64,000 nt of DNA from Gammaproteobacteria bacterium (GTDB lineage: Bacteria; Pseudomonadota; Gammaproteobacteria; Steroidobacterales; Foliamicaceae), in contig VYBN01000017.1 in assembly GCA_009844425.1 (NCBI GenBank), positions 1 to 64,000 of the forward strand. The letters are read 5' to 3'. The notes beneath the pieces are model-generated. The model was not told the DNA's origin. It did no database searches and saw only the letters and a program-made list of their open reading frames with translations. The number at the start of each line of letters is the position of its first letter. Position 1 is the stretch's first letter. A program made the position numbers and the translations under genes. Below, piece after piece: positions 24,231-33,270 of this stretch.

Positions 24231-25021
24231 GAAGACTTGCGCGGGTCGGTCGGCTCTCCTTCATGGTACAGCACCGACAGCGGATTCGAGCGCACCAGGC
24301 GAGCGTCATACGTGTAGCAGTCCTGAAGATAAACGGCTTCGATCAGCTCGATGAGATTGCCTCTTCGGTCGAAGCTCTTTCGATACACGAGCATCACCGC
24401 CGAAGGCAGTTCCGTGCCGAGTTGCCCGGCCTCGTCCTCCGTGGCCAGACGGACGTTGATCGTTTCGTCGGCGTGGTCGATTTCGAGCCCCGCCTCGTCG
24501 AAGGTCCTGTAAAGCGAGAAATCCGAATCGGCGACGCGGCTGTCCGGGCCGGCAAGCGCCGGCACCGCGGCTGCGATGCGCATGGGTATCAGCGCCGTGT
24601 GTATGGCCCACGGAAACCCATCGACCAGGCGGATCCGCTCCAGCAGCAATGCGGGTTCGTCGCAGCCATACTGCAGGGCCTCGCTCCGGTCCAGTTGCCG
24701 CTGCCCCACCAGGCGATGCGAGGGAACCCGGCCCTGGCGGCGCACGGTTTCCGAAAAGCCGAGCAGGTAGCCGGGAGAGCGGTGCAGGGCAGGCCGCGAC
24801 ACAAAGGTCCCGACGCCCTGGCGCCGCTGCAATAGCCCCTCGGCCAGCAGCACGTCAATGGCCTTTACGACCGTGCCCCGGCTCACCCCGAACTTGAGGC
24901 AGAGCTGCGCTTCGCTGGGCAGAAGGTCGCCCGGCACCCATTTGCCTGCGCGAATGCCGTCGCGGAGCTCGTCCGCCAGGACCGCGTAGCGCGGTTTTCC
25001 TGCGTTCCGGTGTGGGGTCAT
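24227..25021 (-). CDS. GntR-family regulator with UTRA ligand domain
   Basis: The protein has 264 aa from the ATG at 25021. The N-terminal winged helix (YAVLADELRDGIRAGKWVPGDLLPSEAQLCLKFGVSRGTVVKAI) and the C-terminal UTRA domain place it in the HutC subfamily. UTRA domains bind the pathway substrate and release the operator. It heads the minus-strand operon, and its promoter region is shared with the TonB receptor. A perfect palindrome in the gap is the likely operator for both directions. Confidence 0.92.
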   Translation of the reverse strand: MTPHRNAGKPRYAVLADELRDGIRAGKWVPGDLLPSEAQLCLKFGVSRGTVVKAIDVLLAEGLLQRRQGVGTFVSRPALHRSPGYLLGFSETVRRQGRVPSHRLVGQRQLDRSEALQYGCDEPALLLERIRLVDGFPWAIHTALIPMRIAAAVPALAGPDSRVADSDFSLYRTFDEAGLEIDHADETINVRLATEDEAGQLGTELPSAVMLVYRKSFDRRGNLIELIEAVYLQDCYTYDARLVRSNPLSVLYHEGEPTDPRKSS

Positions 25022-25066
25022 CGGGAGGGTTCCTTGTGTGGAACTGCGATTGTGCAAAATGACTAC

Positions 25067-25078
25067 TTGACTAGTCAA
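25067..25078. promoter_or_regulatory. Palindrome TTGACTAGTCAA between divergent operons
   Basis: A perfect 12-bp inverted repeat lies 46 bp from the GntR start and 90 bp from the receptor start, next to AT-rich DNA (GAATAATTATATTTTC) suited to promoters. HutC-type GntR proteins bind short palindromes of this size. Binding is inferred. Confidence 0.65.
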
Positions 25079-25167
25079 CTGAATAATTATATTTTCAAGC
25101 CTTACCCGTGCTTCAACCTCATCGCTGTCGGCTAATGCGACAAACTCATCCAACAAGGGGACACGCC

Positions 25168-27450
25168 ATGCGAAAGATACTGTTGGTCCTTACCGCCTTC
25201 TCGTTGCAACTGGTGATTGCGGAATCCGCCGTCGCGCAGGAATCGACCGTGGTGCTCGAAGAGATCGTCGTCACCGCGCAAAAGCGCGAAGAATCGCTCG
25301 CCGACGTGGGCATTGCGGTTGACGTTGTAAGCGGCGACCGGCTGCGCGAGGCCGGCGCCGTGTCGCTGATCGACGTTGCCCGCTACTCTCCGGGCCTCAA
25401 CATCCAGACGCCGTTCGGGGAATTCGGCTATCCGCTGATCGCGATCCGCGGCGTGAATACCGACGGGTTCATCGAAACGCTGCCGCAGTCGACCGGCGTG
25501 TATGCCGACGGCGTTTACGTATCGCAGCCGCCCATGCAGGCGTTCCGGCTGCTGGATCTGGAGCGAATGGAAGTGCTCAAGGGGCCGCAAGGGACCATAT
25601 ACGGCCGCAACACCATCGCAGGTGCGATCAATCTCATCTCGAAACGCCCCACGTTCGAGCCGGAAGGCTACGCCACGGTGGGATTCGGCCGCTACAGCCG
25701 CGCCTCGTTCGAGGGCGCCTACGGCGGACCCATTTCCGACACGGTCGCCGGGCGGTTTGCCGTGAAGGTCCTTCGCCAGACGGACGGCCCGCTGACCAAC
25801 ATGCATCCGGACAGGGACGATGGCGGCGAGCTGGATCAGCTTATGGCCAGAGGCTCACTGCTGTTCCGGCCCGGCGACGACGTCGAAGTGCTGGTCCGGG
25901 TCTATGCCGGACGCGACGATTCGGACGTCTGGCCATGGGCGACCATACCCGCGGGTCAGGACATCGACGGCGACGGCATTCCGGACCGGGTCTGTCCCGA
26001 ATATGCGCGCGGAGACGTTCCCGCCGCCCAGATGAATTGCCTGGCGCGGGACCCCTTTGTCAGCGGCGACACTTTCAACGACACCGATGGCGACCCCTAC
26101 ACTATCAACCAGAACTTCATCGGCGAACACGCGTACAAGTCCAGCGGTATTTCCGCGGAGGTGAACTGGGACCTGGGCGCAAGAACGGTAACGTCAGTGA
26201 CCGGCTGGGACGACTTCGAGCGGCACGACGTGCTGGATGAAGATGCAGGCCCGACCGTGGCGCTGGACGACGTGCGCAAGTCGGACGTGTCGCAGTTCTC
26301 GCAGGAGGTTCGCATCGCGTCGAACGCCGGCGAGGGCCTGCAGTGGCTGGCCGGCCTTTACTACTCTTCCGACGAACTGGAAGGCGATCCGGCCTTTGAC
26401 TCGGGCGGCCGGCAGGACTTCTCGGTGCTGGAAACCGACACCCTCGGCCTGTTCGGGCAGGTCGAGTATCCGCTGGCGGACAATCTGGTCGTGACCGTCG
26501 GCGGCCGCTGGACGGACGTGGAGCGCGATTTCTACTACGAAACGACCGGATTTTTTGCCGCCCCGGAATTGCAGGCGGGAGCGTCCAGCACCTTCTCGGA
26601 CAGCGATTACTCGGCCAGGCTGGCGCTGGACTGGAGCGTAAACGAGGACACGCTGGTGTACGCGAGCATATCCCGCGGATTCAACGCCGGCACCTTCAAC
26701 AGCCAGTTCCTGGCGACGGTGGATAACCTCGAACCGACGAAATCGGAATCCCTTACCGCCTACGAGGTGGGTCTGAAGTCAACGCTCGCCGGCGGCCGCG
26801 CCAGCGTCGAGGCGGCGGTCTATTTCTATGACGCGACCGACCCGCAGGTGGTGGCGGTCGAGCCTCTGAGCCTGATCTCGGCCAATTTCCTGATCAACGC
26901 CGACGATTCGCAGATGCAGGGCGCCGAACTGCAGCTTCGGGCCCTCGCGACCGATTGGCTGGAGCTGAGTTTCGGCGCAGCTTACATCGACAGCGAATAC
27001 GGCAATCTCATCACCTCCATTGCCGGCACGGGCACGGGCAGTCCGTATCCCGACAACGCACCGGTGTTCGGTTCCACGCTGGCGGACCTCACCGGCAACC
27101 GCATTCCGAACACGCCGGAACTGAGCATCAATTCCGCGGCCACGGTGCAATGGCCGGTGAGCGCGGGGTGGACCTTCATGGGGCAGCTGGATTTTCTCTG
27201 GGAAGACGACATCCCGCGTGACCTGCGCGCCTCTCCGGCGCTGTACTCCGAAGCCCACATCGACGTGGACCTGCGGCTGGCGCTGCAGTCCACCGACGGC
27301 AAGTGGGACGCCGCCTTCTGGGTGCGGAACCTGACCGACGAGACCTACCTCACCGAAGCGTACGAAGTGCTCGGATTCGGCTTCTACATCGCGGCCGGCA
27401 ACTACAACTACCCAAGGACCTTCGGGCTCGAACTGACCCGTACCTTCTAG
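25168..27450 (+). CDS. TonB-dependent outer-membrane receptor
   Basis: The protein has 760 aa from the ATG at 25168 with AAGGGG upstream. A signal peptide ends in AVAQ and a TonB-box-like segment (EEIVVTAQKREES) follows. The plug domain has VYVSQPPMQAFRLLDLERMEVLKGPQGTIYGRNTIAGAINLISKRP. The rest is a 22-strand barrel ending in an aromatic residue (LELTRTF), the normal Bam signal. It imports a bulky substrate across the outer membrane using TonB/ExbBD energy. Divergence from a GntR operon of nucleoside and sugar enzymes suggests a nucleoside- or sugar-containing substrate. Confidence 0.95.
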   Translation: MRKILLVLTAFSLQLVIAESAVAQESTVVLEEIVVTAQKREESLADVGIAVDVVSGDRLREAGAVSLIDVARYSPGLNIQTPFGEFGYPLIAIRGVNTDGFIETLPQSTGVYADGVYVSQPPMQAFRLLDLERMEVLKGPQGTIYGRNTIAGAINLISKRPTFEPEGYATVGFGRYSRASFEGAYGGPISDTVAGRFAVKVLRQTDGPLTNMHPDRDDGGELDQLMARGSLLFRPGDDVEVLVRVYAGRDDSDVWPWATIPAGQDIDGDGIPDRVCPEYARGDVPAAQMNCLARDPFVSGDTFNDTDGDPYTINQNFIGEHAYKSSGISAEVNWDLGARTVTSVTGWDDFERHDVLDEDAGPTVALDDVRKSDVSQFSQEVRIASNAGEGLQWLAGLYYSSDELEGDPAFDSGGRQDFSVLETDTLGLFGQVEYPLADNLVVTVGGRWTDVERDFYYETTGFFAAPELQAGASSTFSDSDYSARLALDWSVNEDTLVYASISRGFNAGTFNSQFLATVDNLEPTKSESLTAYEVGLKSTLAGGRASVEAAVYFYDATDPQVVAVEPLSLISANFLINADDSQMQGAELQLRALATDWLELSFGAAYIDSEYGNLITSIAGTGTGSPYPDNAPVFGSTLADLTGNRIPNTPELSINSAATVQWPVSAGWTFMGQLDFLWEDDIPRDLRASPALYSEAHIDVDLRLALQSTDGKWDAAFWVRNLTDETYLTEAYEVLGFGFYIAAGNYNYPRTFGLELTRTF

Positions 27451-27452
27451 GC

Positions 27453-27630
27453 CGGCGGCGCGAGAGACGTGAGGCGATGCTGGCCGCCCGCGACGAGGGC
27501 GCGCTCAAGGGAGTGCGGGCGGAGATTCGAGATATCGGCCCCGGCACTGCGGCGATCTGCTATCCGCTCGACGTGACCGACGCGCCGGCTGTCCGCAAGC
27601 TCATTTCCTCACTTGCGTCCGGACACTGGG
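27453..27630 (+). pseudogene. Remnant of a short-chain dehydrogenase gene
   Basis: The 204 bp between the receptor and the MFS gene translate, in the receptor's frame after its stop, to RREAMLAARDEGALKGVRAEI...GTAAICYPLDVTDAPAVRKLI. This matches an SDR from just after its first glycine motif through the conserved D-V-T-D and helix alpha C. The NAD-binding glycine motif and the whole catalytic part are missing, and there is no credible start. I read it as a decayed SDR gene. Confidence 0.55.
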
Positions 27631-27654
27631 CCATCCGCATTAGGTGCTGAACTT

Positions 27655-28782
27655 ATGAAACTGGACAACCGTAACTTCGCCGGCGCGCTGGGCATCTACA
27701 CGATCGGAGGGCTGTTCTGGGCGTTCCTGCCGTTCTTCGTGGGGCTGAAGGTGTCGACCGGCGGTTTCAGCCAGACGCAGGCAGGTTCGCTCGGTTCGGC
27801 CTACCTGATCGGCTTTTCGCTTGCGTCCATGACCGCGCTTTGGTGGGCGGGCCGTTTCGACTGGCGGAAACTGGCCGGGGTAATGGCCGCCGTGGTGATC
27901 GCAGCGCTGCTGCTTCTGGCAAGGGTCGAGGGCTTTGGATTGAGTCTCATGATCGTGCCCATCGTGGGGCTCATGATGGGCGCTTTCTGGACGGTCGCGT
28001 ACCGGATCTTCAGCGGCTCGGCAAACCCGGAACGCGCCTTCTCGATCGGAATCGTCGTGTCGTACAGCGCGCTTGCGCTGGTGACCTTCATCATCGGCGA
28101 CTACGTCGTGGCCGACTTCGGGCTGAGCGGCTCCAGCTATGTGCTGGGCGGCGTCGTGCTGGTGCTGGCGCTGTCGGCGCTGCTGCTGCCGCGGGGCCTG
28201 GAATCGGGGGGCGACGACGGCGGCCAGGCCTCGTATCGGCCTTCGCTGCCGGTGGCGCTGGCGCTTCTGGCGATCCTGGGCACCAGTTTCGGCTTTGCGG
28301 CCGTGTGGGCCTTTACCGAGAGAATCGGCATCGACGCGGGTTTCAATACGTCGCAGATCAGCCCGGTCATCGCGTCCAACTTGTTGGCTTCGGCGGGCGG
28401 CTCGGTGCTGGCGACCCTGCTGGGGATGCGGGTCGGACGCATGCTGCCGCTGTTCGCGGGCATGCTCGCGATCCTGGTGTCCATCGTCAGCCTGGCCGCG
28501 GTGGACAGTTTTTCGACCTATGCGGCGGCGGTCGCCGGCCTGGGTCTTTCCATCGGCTTCGTCATGCCCTACCAGATGGGCTATCTCGCCGCGCTCGATC
28601 GCGATAACCGGTTTGTGCTGCTGATTGCCGCCGCTCAGGGGCTCGGGTCGGCGGCGGGACCGTTTGCCGGGGGCGCCGCGGCGGACGCCGGCGGATACCG
28701 CCTGCTGGTCATCGTGGCCGGCGCCGTCGTTGCCGCAAGCATGCTGGCCATACTGATATCAAGGGTGAAGAACGAATCATGA
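27655..28782 (+). CDS. MFS transporter
   Basis: This is a 375-aa inner-membrane protein with about 11-12 hydrophobic helices, started at the ATG at 27655. The short charged loop after TM2-TM3 (WWAGRFDWRKLAG) and the central hydrophilic loop (LPRGLESGGDDGG) fit the major facilitator fold. It overlaps the SIS gene by ATGA. By position it carries across the inner membrane whatever the TonB receptor brings into the periplasm. Confidence 0.88.
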   Translation: MKLDNRNFAGALGIYTIGGLFWAFLPFFVGLKVSTGGFSQTQAGSLGSAYLIGFSLASMTALWWAGRFDWRKLAGVMAAVVIAALLLLARVEGFGLSLMIVPIVGLMMGAFWTVAYRIFSGSANPERAFSIGIVVSYSALALVTFIIGDYVVADFGLSGSSYVLGGVVLVLALSALLLPRGLESGGDDGGQASYRPSLPVALALLAILGTSFGFAAVWAFTERIGIDAGFNTSQISPVIASNLLASAGGSVLATLLGMRVGRMLPLFAGMLAILVSIVSLAAVDSFSTYAAAVAGLGLSIGFVMPYQMGYLAALDRDNRFVLLIAAAQGLGSAAGPFAGGAAADAGGYRLLVIVAGAVVAASMLAILISRVKNES

Positions 28783-29543
28783 GCATTGTTCAGGAATACC
28801 GGCGATTGCTGGAGGAGAAGCTGGCTCTCGTGTTTGACAACCAGGAAGACACGATCGACAAGGCGGCGGAGATCTGCGCCGCCAGCATCGGAAAGGGCAA
28901 ACTGGTGTTTACCTTCGGAACGGGCCATGGCTCGTTCGCCGCGCTGGAGATGTTCCCCCGCACCGGCACCGCTGTGGGGTTCCGGCCGATCGTCGAGAGC
29001 ACGATGATCTCCTTTCATCGCGTTCTGGGCGACATGGGGGCGAGGCAATACCGGTTCATTCACGCCCAGGAAGGCTACGGGAAGGCGATACTGTCCTCGC
29101 ATCAGACCGACCCGGACGATGCGATGCTGATCTTCTCGCATTCGGGAATCAATGCCGTGACCATGGACATCGCCGTCGGCGCCAGGGAGATCGGCATGAA
29201 GGTCATCGGCGTAACCAGTGTCCCGCACTCTTCGCAAGTCCCGTCCCGGCATTCTTCCGGCAAGCGCCTGTTCGAAGCGGCCGATGTCGTGATCGATACC
29301 GGCGCCCCGCTGGGCGATGCCGGCATTTCCATCGACGGCCTGGAAGGCAGCGTCGGCGCCACTTCGACCAGCGTTGCGATAGCCGTGGGGCAGGCCATCA
29401 ACGCCGCCACGGTGGAAAAGCTGGTGGCGCGCGGCGCGCAGCCGATGATCATGGTCAGTCCGAACACCACCGAGAAGGCCCGGGCGAACCGGCTCAACGA
29501 TCTGAACTACGAGGAGTTGTGGCGGCGCTTGTCCTCGCGGTAA
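28779..29543 (+). CDS. SIS-domain sugar-phosphate protein (UPF0309-like)
   Basis: This is a 254-aa protein with a SIS domain: FTFGTGHGSFAALEMFPR for the phosphosugar loop, then MLIFSHSGINAVTMDIAVGAREIGMKVIGVTS, the second Ser-rich loop. SIS domains bind or isomerise phosphosugars. It is coupled to the MFS gene by a 4-nt overlap and is followed 10 nt later by an aldehyde dehydrogenase, so it probably handles the sugar phosphate from the upstream kinase or phosphorylase steps. Confidence 0.85.
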   Translation: MSIVQEYRRLLEEKLALVFDNQEDTIDKAAEICAASIGKGKLVFTFGTGHGSFAALEMFPRTGTAVGFRPIVESTMISFHRVLGDMGARQYRFIHAQEGYGKAILSSHQTDPDDAMLIFSHSGINAVTMDIAVGAREIGMKVIGVTSVPHSSQVPSRHSSGKRLFEAADVVIDTGAPLGDAGISIDGLEGSVGATSTSVAIAVGQAINAATVEKLVARGAQPMIMVSPNTTEKARANRLNDLNYEELWRRLSSR

Positions 29544-29553
29544 CCTCCCGCGA

Positions 29554-31014
29554 ATGCCAGCGTCACTAGAGTGCCTGCCCTTCTACGGGGGCGAATTTCA
29601 CGCCCCGGCGTCCGGCGAGTGGCACGTTGTAGACGATCCAGCGGACGGTTCGCGGGTCGGCCGCTGTGCGCTCGCGAACGCCGCGGACATTGACCGGGCC
29701 GTCGGCCATGCGTTGCGGGCGAAATCCTCATGGGCGGCAATTCACGCGGACGAGCGCGCCGCGGTCCTCCATCGCGCCGCGGACCGGGTCGAGGCGCGCA
29801 TCGACGAGATCGCGGAACTCCTTACCAGGGAGCAGGGCAAGCCGCTTTGCGACAGCCGCAAGGAGATCGGTTTCGGGGTCCAGGTAATCCGTTATTACGC
29901 CGAGGAAGGCCGGCGCAAGTTCGGCTCGCTACGGCCTTCCTCCCTGCCGAACGTCAAGAACGTGGTTTCGTATTTCCCGGTGGGGGTGGTGGGCGCCATC
30001 GTGCCCTGGAACTACCCCGTGGACCTGTATTGCTGGAAGGTGGCGCCGGCCCTGGCGGCCGGCTGTCCGATCGTGGTCAAGCCGCCGCACGAAACCCCGT
30101 TCGCCATCGCCGCGGTACTGGAGTGCTTCGTGGAGGCGGGCGTTCCTTCGGGCGTGCTGGCCAATCTGCCGGGCACCGGCGTGGATGCGGGCGCCGCACT
30201 GGCGCGCCACCCGGACGTCGCCTGCATCTCCGCCACCGCCTCGGTGGCGGCCGGACAGGACATCATGCGAAATGCGGCCGGCAACCTGAAACGACTGTCG
30301 CTGGAACTGGGCGGGCATTCTCCGTTCATCGTGCTGCCCGACGCGGACATCGAAGCGGCCGCCAAGGCCGCCATGCGCCGTTCGTTCTCCAACATGGGGC
30401 AGATCTGCATCACGGTGAACCGCATCCTCACCCACCCCGAAGCCCACTCGCCGTTCGTGGACGCGCTGGTCGCGGAAACGGAAACGATCGAGCTCGGCCC
30501 CGGGCTCGATCCCGGCCGGCTGTACGGTCCGGTCACGACGGCCTCGGTAATCGAACGCTCGCAACTCCACATCGAAGACGCCGTATCCAAAGGCGCCAGG
30601 ATCGTCACCGGCGGAGGCCGCGCCGCAAGCGGAGAACTGGGCAAAGGCCTGTTCTTTCAGCCCACGTTGGTCGACGACGCGCCGCTCGACAGCCTTCCGA
30701 TGACCGAGGAAACCTATGGGCCGGTGGCCGCCATCCGAAGCTGCGGGTCGCTGGATGAGTTGCTGGCCGTGTCGAACAGCCTCAGCTTCGGGCTCGCCGC
30801 CTATGTGTACTCGGAGGACCTGGAGCTGGCCTGGGCGTTGGCGGACCGCCTGGAATTCGGGGCCGTCGGCATCAACGTGTCCGACACTTCGGAACTCCAG
30901 GCGCCGTTCGGCGGCTGGAAGCTCAGCGGTTTCGGCCGGGAACTCGGTCCGGAGGGCCTGGACGCGTTTCTCGAGCCCAAACATGTCAAGATGCGTGTGA
31001 ACCCGCTGGGGTAA
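29554..31014 (+). CDS. NAD(P)-dependent aldehyde dehydrogenase
   Basis: This is a 486-aa ALDH-superfamily enzyme. Landmarks are VGAIVPWNYPVDLY for cofactor binding, VVKPPHETP with the conserved Lys, the general base Glu in LSLELGGHSP and the nucleophile Cys in FSNMGQICITVNRI. Unusually, the segment before the Glu reads CISATASVAAG rather than FTGST-x-x-G. It oxidises an aldehyde produced in the same catabolic pathway. The substrate is unknown. Confidence 0.93.
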   Translation: MPASLECLPFYGGEFHAPASGEWHVVDDPADGSRVGRCALANAADIDRAVGHALRAKSSWAAIHADERAAVLHRAADRVEARIDEIAELLTREQGKPLCDSRKEIGFGVQVIRYYAEEGRRKFGSLRPSSLPNVKNVVSYFPVGVVGAIVPWNYPVDLYCWKVAPALAAGCPIVVKPPHETPFAIAAVLECFVEAGVPSGVLANLPGTGVDAGAALARHPDVACISATASVAAGQDIMRNAAGNLKRLSLELGGHSPFIVLPDADIEAAAKAAMRRSFSNMGQICITVNRILTHPEAHSPFVDALVAETETIELGPGLDPGRLYGPVTTASVIERSQLHIEDAVSKGARIVTGGGRAASGELGKGLFFQPTLVDDAPLDSLPMTEETYGPVAAIRSCGSLDELLAVSNSLSFGLAAYVYSEDLELAWALADRLEFGAVGINVSDTSELQAPFGGWKLSGFGRELGPEGLDAFLEPKHVKMRVNPLG

Positions 31015-31050
31015 AGGCATCTGTGAGACACAACACCAAGAGGAGTATTT

Positions 31051-31998
31051 GTGAGCATTCACCCGGAACTGCTGCCCTTTCGCGATCAATTCCCGACGCT
31101 GGAATTGACCGGCGAAAACCTGGTGCAGACGCGCGGTGAACTGAACCGGATGACGCTGGAGACGGCGGCGGCGATAGAAGGTTTCGATCACGTCGACGTC
31201 GCGGACAGGCAGATCGAGGGCCCGTCCTCCGGCCAGTCGCTCAGGCTCCGGCTGTATTCGCGCGGCGATTCACCGGGCTTGCGGCCGTGTCTGTTGTGGA
31301 TCCACGGCGGCGGCTACATTCTGGGTTGTCCGGAGATGGACGAGCAGCTTCTTTGCCGCAAGGCCGACGAGCTGGGCTGCCTGGTCGTGGCCGTCGATTA
31401 CCGCCTGGCGCCCGAGCATCCGTATCCGGCAGCGCTCGACGATTGCGATGCGGCCCTGGGATGGATCCTGCAGAACGCCGCCGACCTGGGCGTGGACACG
31501 AGCAGGCTGGTGCTCGGCGGCGCGAGCGCCGGCGGCGGCCTGGCGGCCGCGCTGGCGCTTCGTGCGCGGGACCGCCGGCCCGGCGCGATTTCCTTTCAGT
31601 GCCTGATATATCCCATGCTCGACTACCGCACGGGCGCCTCGGAAGCGGAAAGCGCACGGGATTACTGGCTGTGGGGCGCCAATCACAACCGCTTCGCCTG
31701 GAACGCTTATCTGGGGCCGAATGACCTGACTCATGGCGTTTCGCCGTTTGCTTCTCCGGCGGCGGCCAGTCGACTCGACGGCCTGCCGCCCACGTACCTT
31801 TGCATCGGAGACCAGGACCTCTTCTACGAGGAGGACATCGATTACGCGCGCCGGCTTCGGGACAGCGGAGTTGCGGTGGAACTCGAAGTCGTCCCCGGGG
31901 CTCCGCACGGCTTCGACAAATTGCCTGCGCCCTTGTCCGAACAGTCCCTGCAGCGCCGATTCAAGGCGCTTTCCCGGCATTTCTCGGCGCAAGCCTGA
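31051..31998 (+). CDS. HSL-type alpha/beta-hydrolase (esterase)
   Basis: This is a 315-aa hydrolase of the hormone-sensitive-lipase family, started at a GTG with AGAGGAG upstream. The oxyanion motif is HGGGYILG. The nucleophile elbow is GGASAGGGLA, with Ala in place of the usual Asp. The acid and base are in CIGDQDLFYEED and PGAPHGFD. It likely removes an acyl group from the imported substrate or a lactone intermediate. It is the last gene of the plus-strand catabolic set. Confidence 0.9.
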   Translation: MSIHPELLPFRDQFPTLELTGENLVQTRGELNRMTLETAAAIEGFDHVDVADRQIEGPSSGQSLRLRLYSRGDSPGLRPCLLWIHGGGYILGCPEMDEQLLCRKADELGCLVVAVDYRLAPEHPYPAALDDCDAALGWILQNAADLGVDTSRLVLGGASAGGGLAAALALRARDRRPGAISFQCLIYPMLDYRTGASEAESARDYWLWGANHNRFAWNAYLGPNDLTHGVSPFASPAAASRLDGLPPTYLCIGDQDLFYEEDIDYARRLRDSGVAVELEVVPGAPHGFDKLPAPLSEQSLQRRFKALSRHFSAQA

Positions 31999-32031
31999 AT
32001 CGGACGGATGGATGCACAATTTTCCGAATAA

Positions 32032-32048
32032 CCAGCCTATATGGCTGG
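32032..32048. promoter_or_regulatory. Inverted repeat before the restriction-modification genes
   Basis: CCAGCC-TATAT-GGCTGG is a 6-bp inverted repeat with an AT loop just upstream of, and overlapping, the start of a 35-codon frame. It could be an operator for the modification genes or a weak terminator for the esterase gene. No run of T follows. Confidence 0.4.
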
Positions 32049-32148
32049 AGGCAGGCAATACGCTGTCACCGAAGGAAGGCGCAACTGGGTCTATTCCTAC
32101 AAGAATGGCGATTCAGTAATCGTCCGCAGCCTGCGCGGGACTGAATAA
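32041..32148 (+). CDS. 35-codon frame abutting the methyltransferase gene
   Basis: The ATG at 32041 opens a frame of 35 codons (MAGGRQYAVTEGRRNWVYS...VIVRSLRGTE) whose TAA is followed directly by the TTG that starts the methyltransferase. It is too short for the ORF track. It may be a leader peptide that couples translation, or the remnant of an older gene. No known C-protein or regulator pattern is visible. Confidence 0.35.
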   Translation: MAGGRQYAVTEGRRNWVYSYKNGDSVIVRSLRGTE

Positions 32149-33255
32149 TTGGCAATTAAGGGTATTATTGCAGCCACTAATCGCCGATCAAGCAAGGATG
32201 CGAAGTTGTTACAGCGTGAACTGATTTCCGGGCGTGTTTCGCCGCCGTCCGAACTGACTGCAGGACAGAAGTTTGTTCGGCAGCAGTCTACGATTCACTT
32301 TGATTTAGCAGAACACTGCTATCAGGATTGGCCTGCGCCGACGTGTATTGTTGTTGATGGTCCATACGGCGTTAATGGGTTTCCGGGTGACATGCCAACT
32401 GCTGGTGAATTGGCCGAATGGTATGAACCTCATATCAAGGCATGGAGTAACCGCGCTACGCCGGAAACTACGCTCTGGTTCTGGGGCACGGAAGTTGGGT
32501 GGGCGAATGTACATCCGATCCTCGTGGAATACGGCTGGGATTACCGGTGTTGCAATATTTGGGACAAAGGGCTGGGACATATTGCGGGAAACAGCAATAC
32601 CCGCACCTTGAGAAAATTCCCCGTAGTTACCGAGGTATGCGCACATTACGTGAATTCACCTCGCTTTGACACGGGTGGAGTGCCGCTTACCATGCAGCAG
32701 TGGCTTCGAAGCGAGTGGAGGCGCACCGGCCTTCCGCTACGGCTCGCAAATGAGGCATGCGGCGTAGCCAATGCGGCGACGAGAAAGTACTTGACGGCAG
32801 ATCACCATTGGTATTACCCGCCCGTTGAGACTTTCGTAAGACTGGTTGAGTTCGCCAATGAATACGGCGACCCTGCCGGCCGACCTTATTTCAGCATAAA
32901 CTGCAGAAGTCCCGTTTCCGGCGATCAATGGGCTCGTATGCGCGCCAAGTTCTCTTGCGAAATCGGAATTACAAATGTCTGGCGTGAGCCTCAGGTAAGC
33001 GGTTCCGAGCGAATTCAAGGAACTCGAACCGGGATGCGTTACAAATTCAGCAGCCTCCACGGCAGTCAGAAGCCTCTAAGGCTCATGGAATTGATCATTA
33101 AAGCCTCTACGGAACGAGGCGACACAGTGTGGGAGCCTTTTGGGGGCCTGTGCCCCGGGGCCGTTATTTCGTACCGATTGGGTCGCACGTATTTTGGCGC
33201 AGAAATGAACTCGGAATTCTTCAGCGCCGCAGTCGAAAGACTCCGATCCGCTTAA
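32149..33255 (+). CDS. Beta-class DNA methyltransferase of a type II system
   Basis: The protein has 368 aa if started at the TTG at 32149. Motif order is that of beta-class N4/N6 amino methyltransferases. Motif IV comes first, as CIVVDGPYGVNG with Gly replacing the first Pro of DPPY. The motif X/I region comes last, as HGSQKPLRLMELIIKAS then DTVWEPFGGLCPGAV and FGAEMNSEFFSAAVERL. It would modify A or C in the sequence recognised by its partner. G+C is clearly lower than in the flanks and codon use is different, which suggests transfer. Fifteen nt separate it from the endonuclease gene. Confidence 0.82.
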   Translation: MAIKGIIAATNRRSSKDAKLLQRELISGRVSPPSELTAGQKFVRQQSTIHFDLAEHCYQDWPAPTCIVVDGPYGVNGFPGDMPTAGELAEWYEPHIKAWSNRATPETTLWFWGTEVGWANVHPILVEYGWDYRCCNIWDKGLGHIAGNSNTRTLRKFPVVTEVCAHYVNSPRFDTGGVPLTMQQWLRSEWRRTGLPLRLANEACGVANAATRKYLTADHHWYYPPVETFVRLVEFANEYGDPAGRPYFSINCRSPVSGDQWARMRAKFSCEIGITNVWREPQVSGSERIQGTRTGMRYKFSSLHGSQKPLRLMELIIKASTERGDTVWEPFGGLCPGAVISYRLGRTYFGAEMNSEFFSAAVERLRSA

Positions 33256-33270
33256 GCGGCAGCGAACCAC

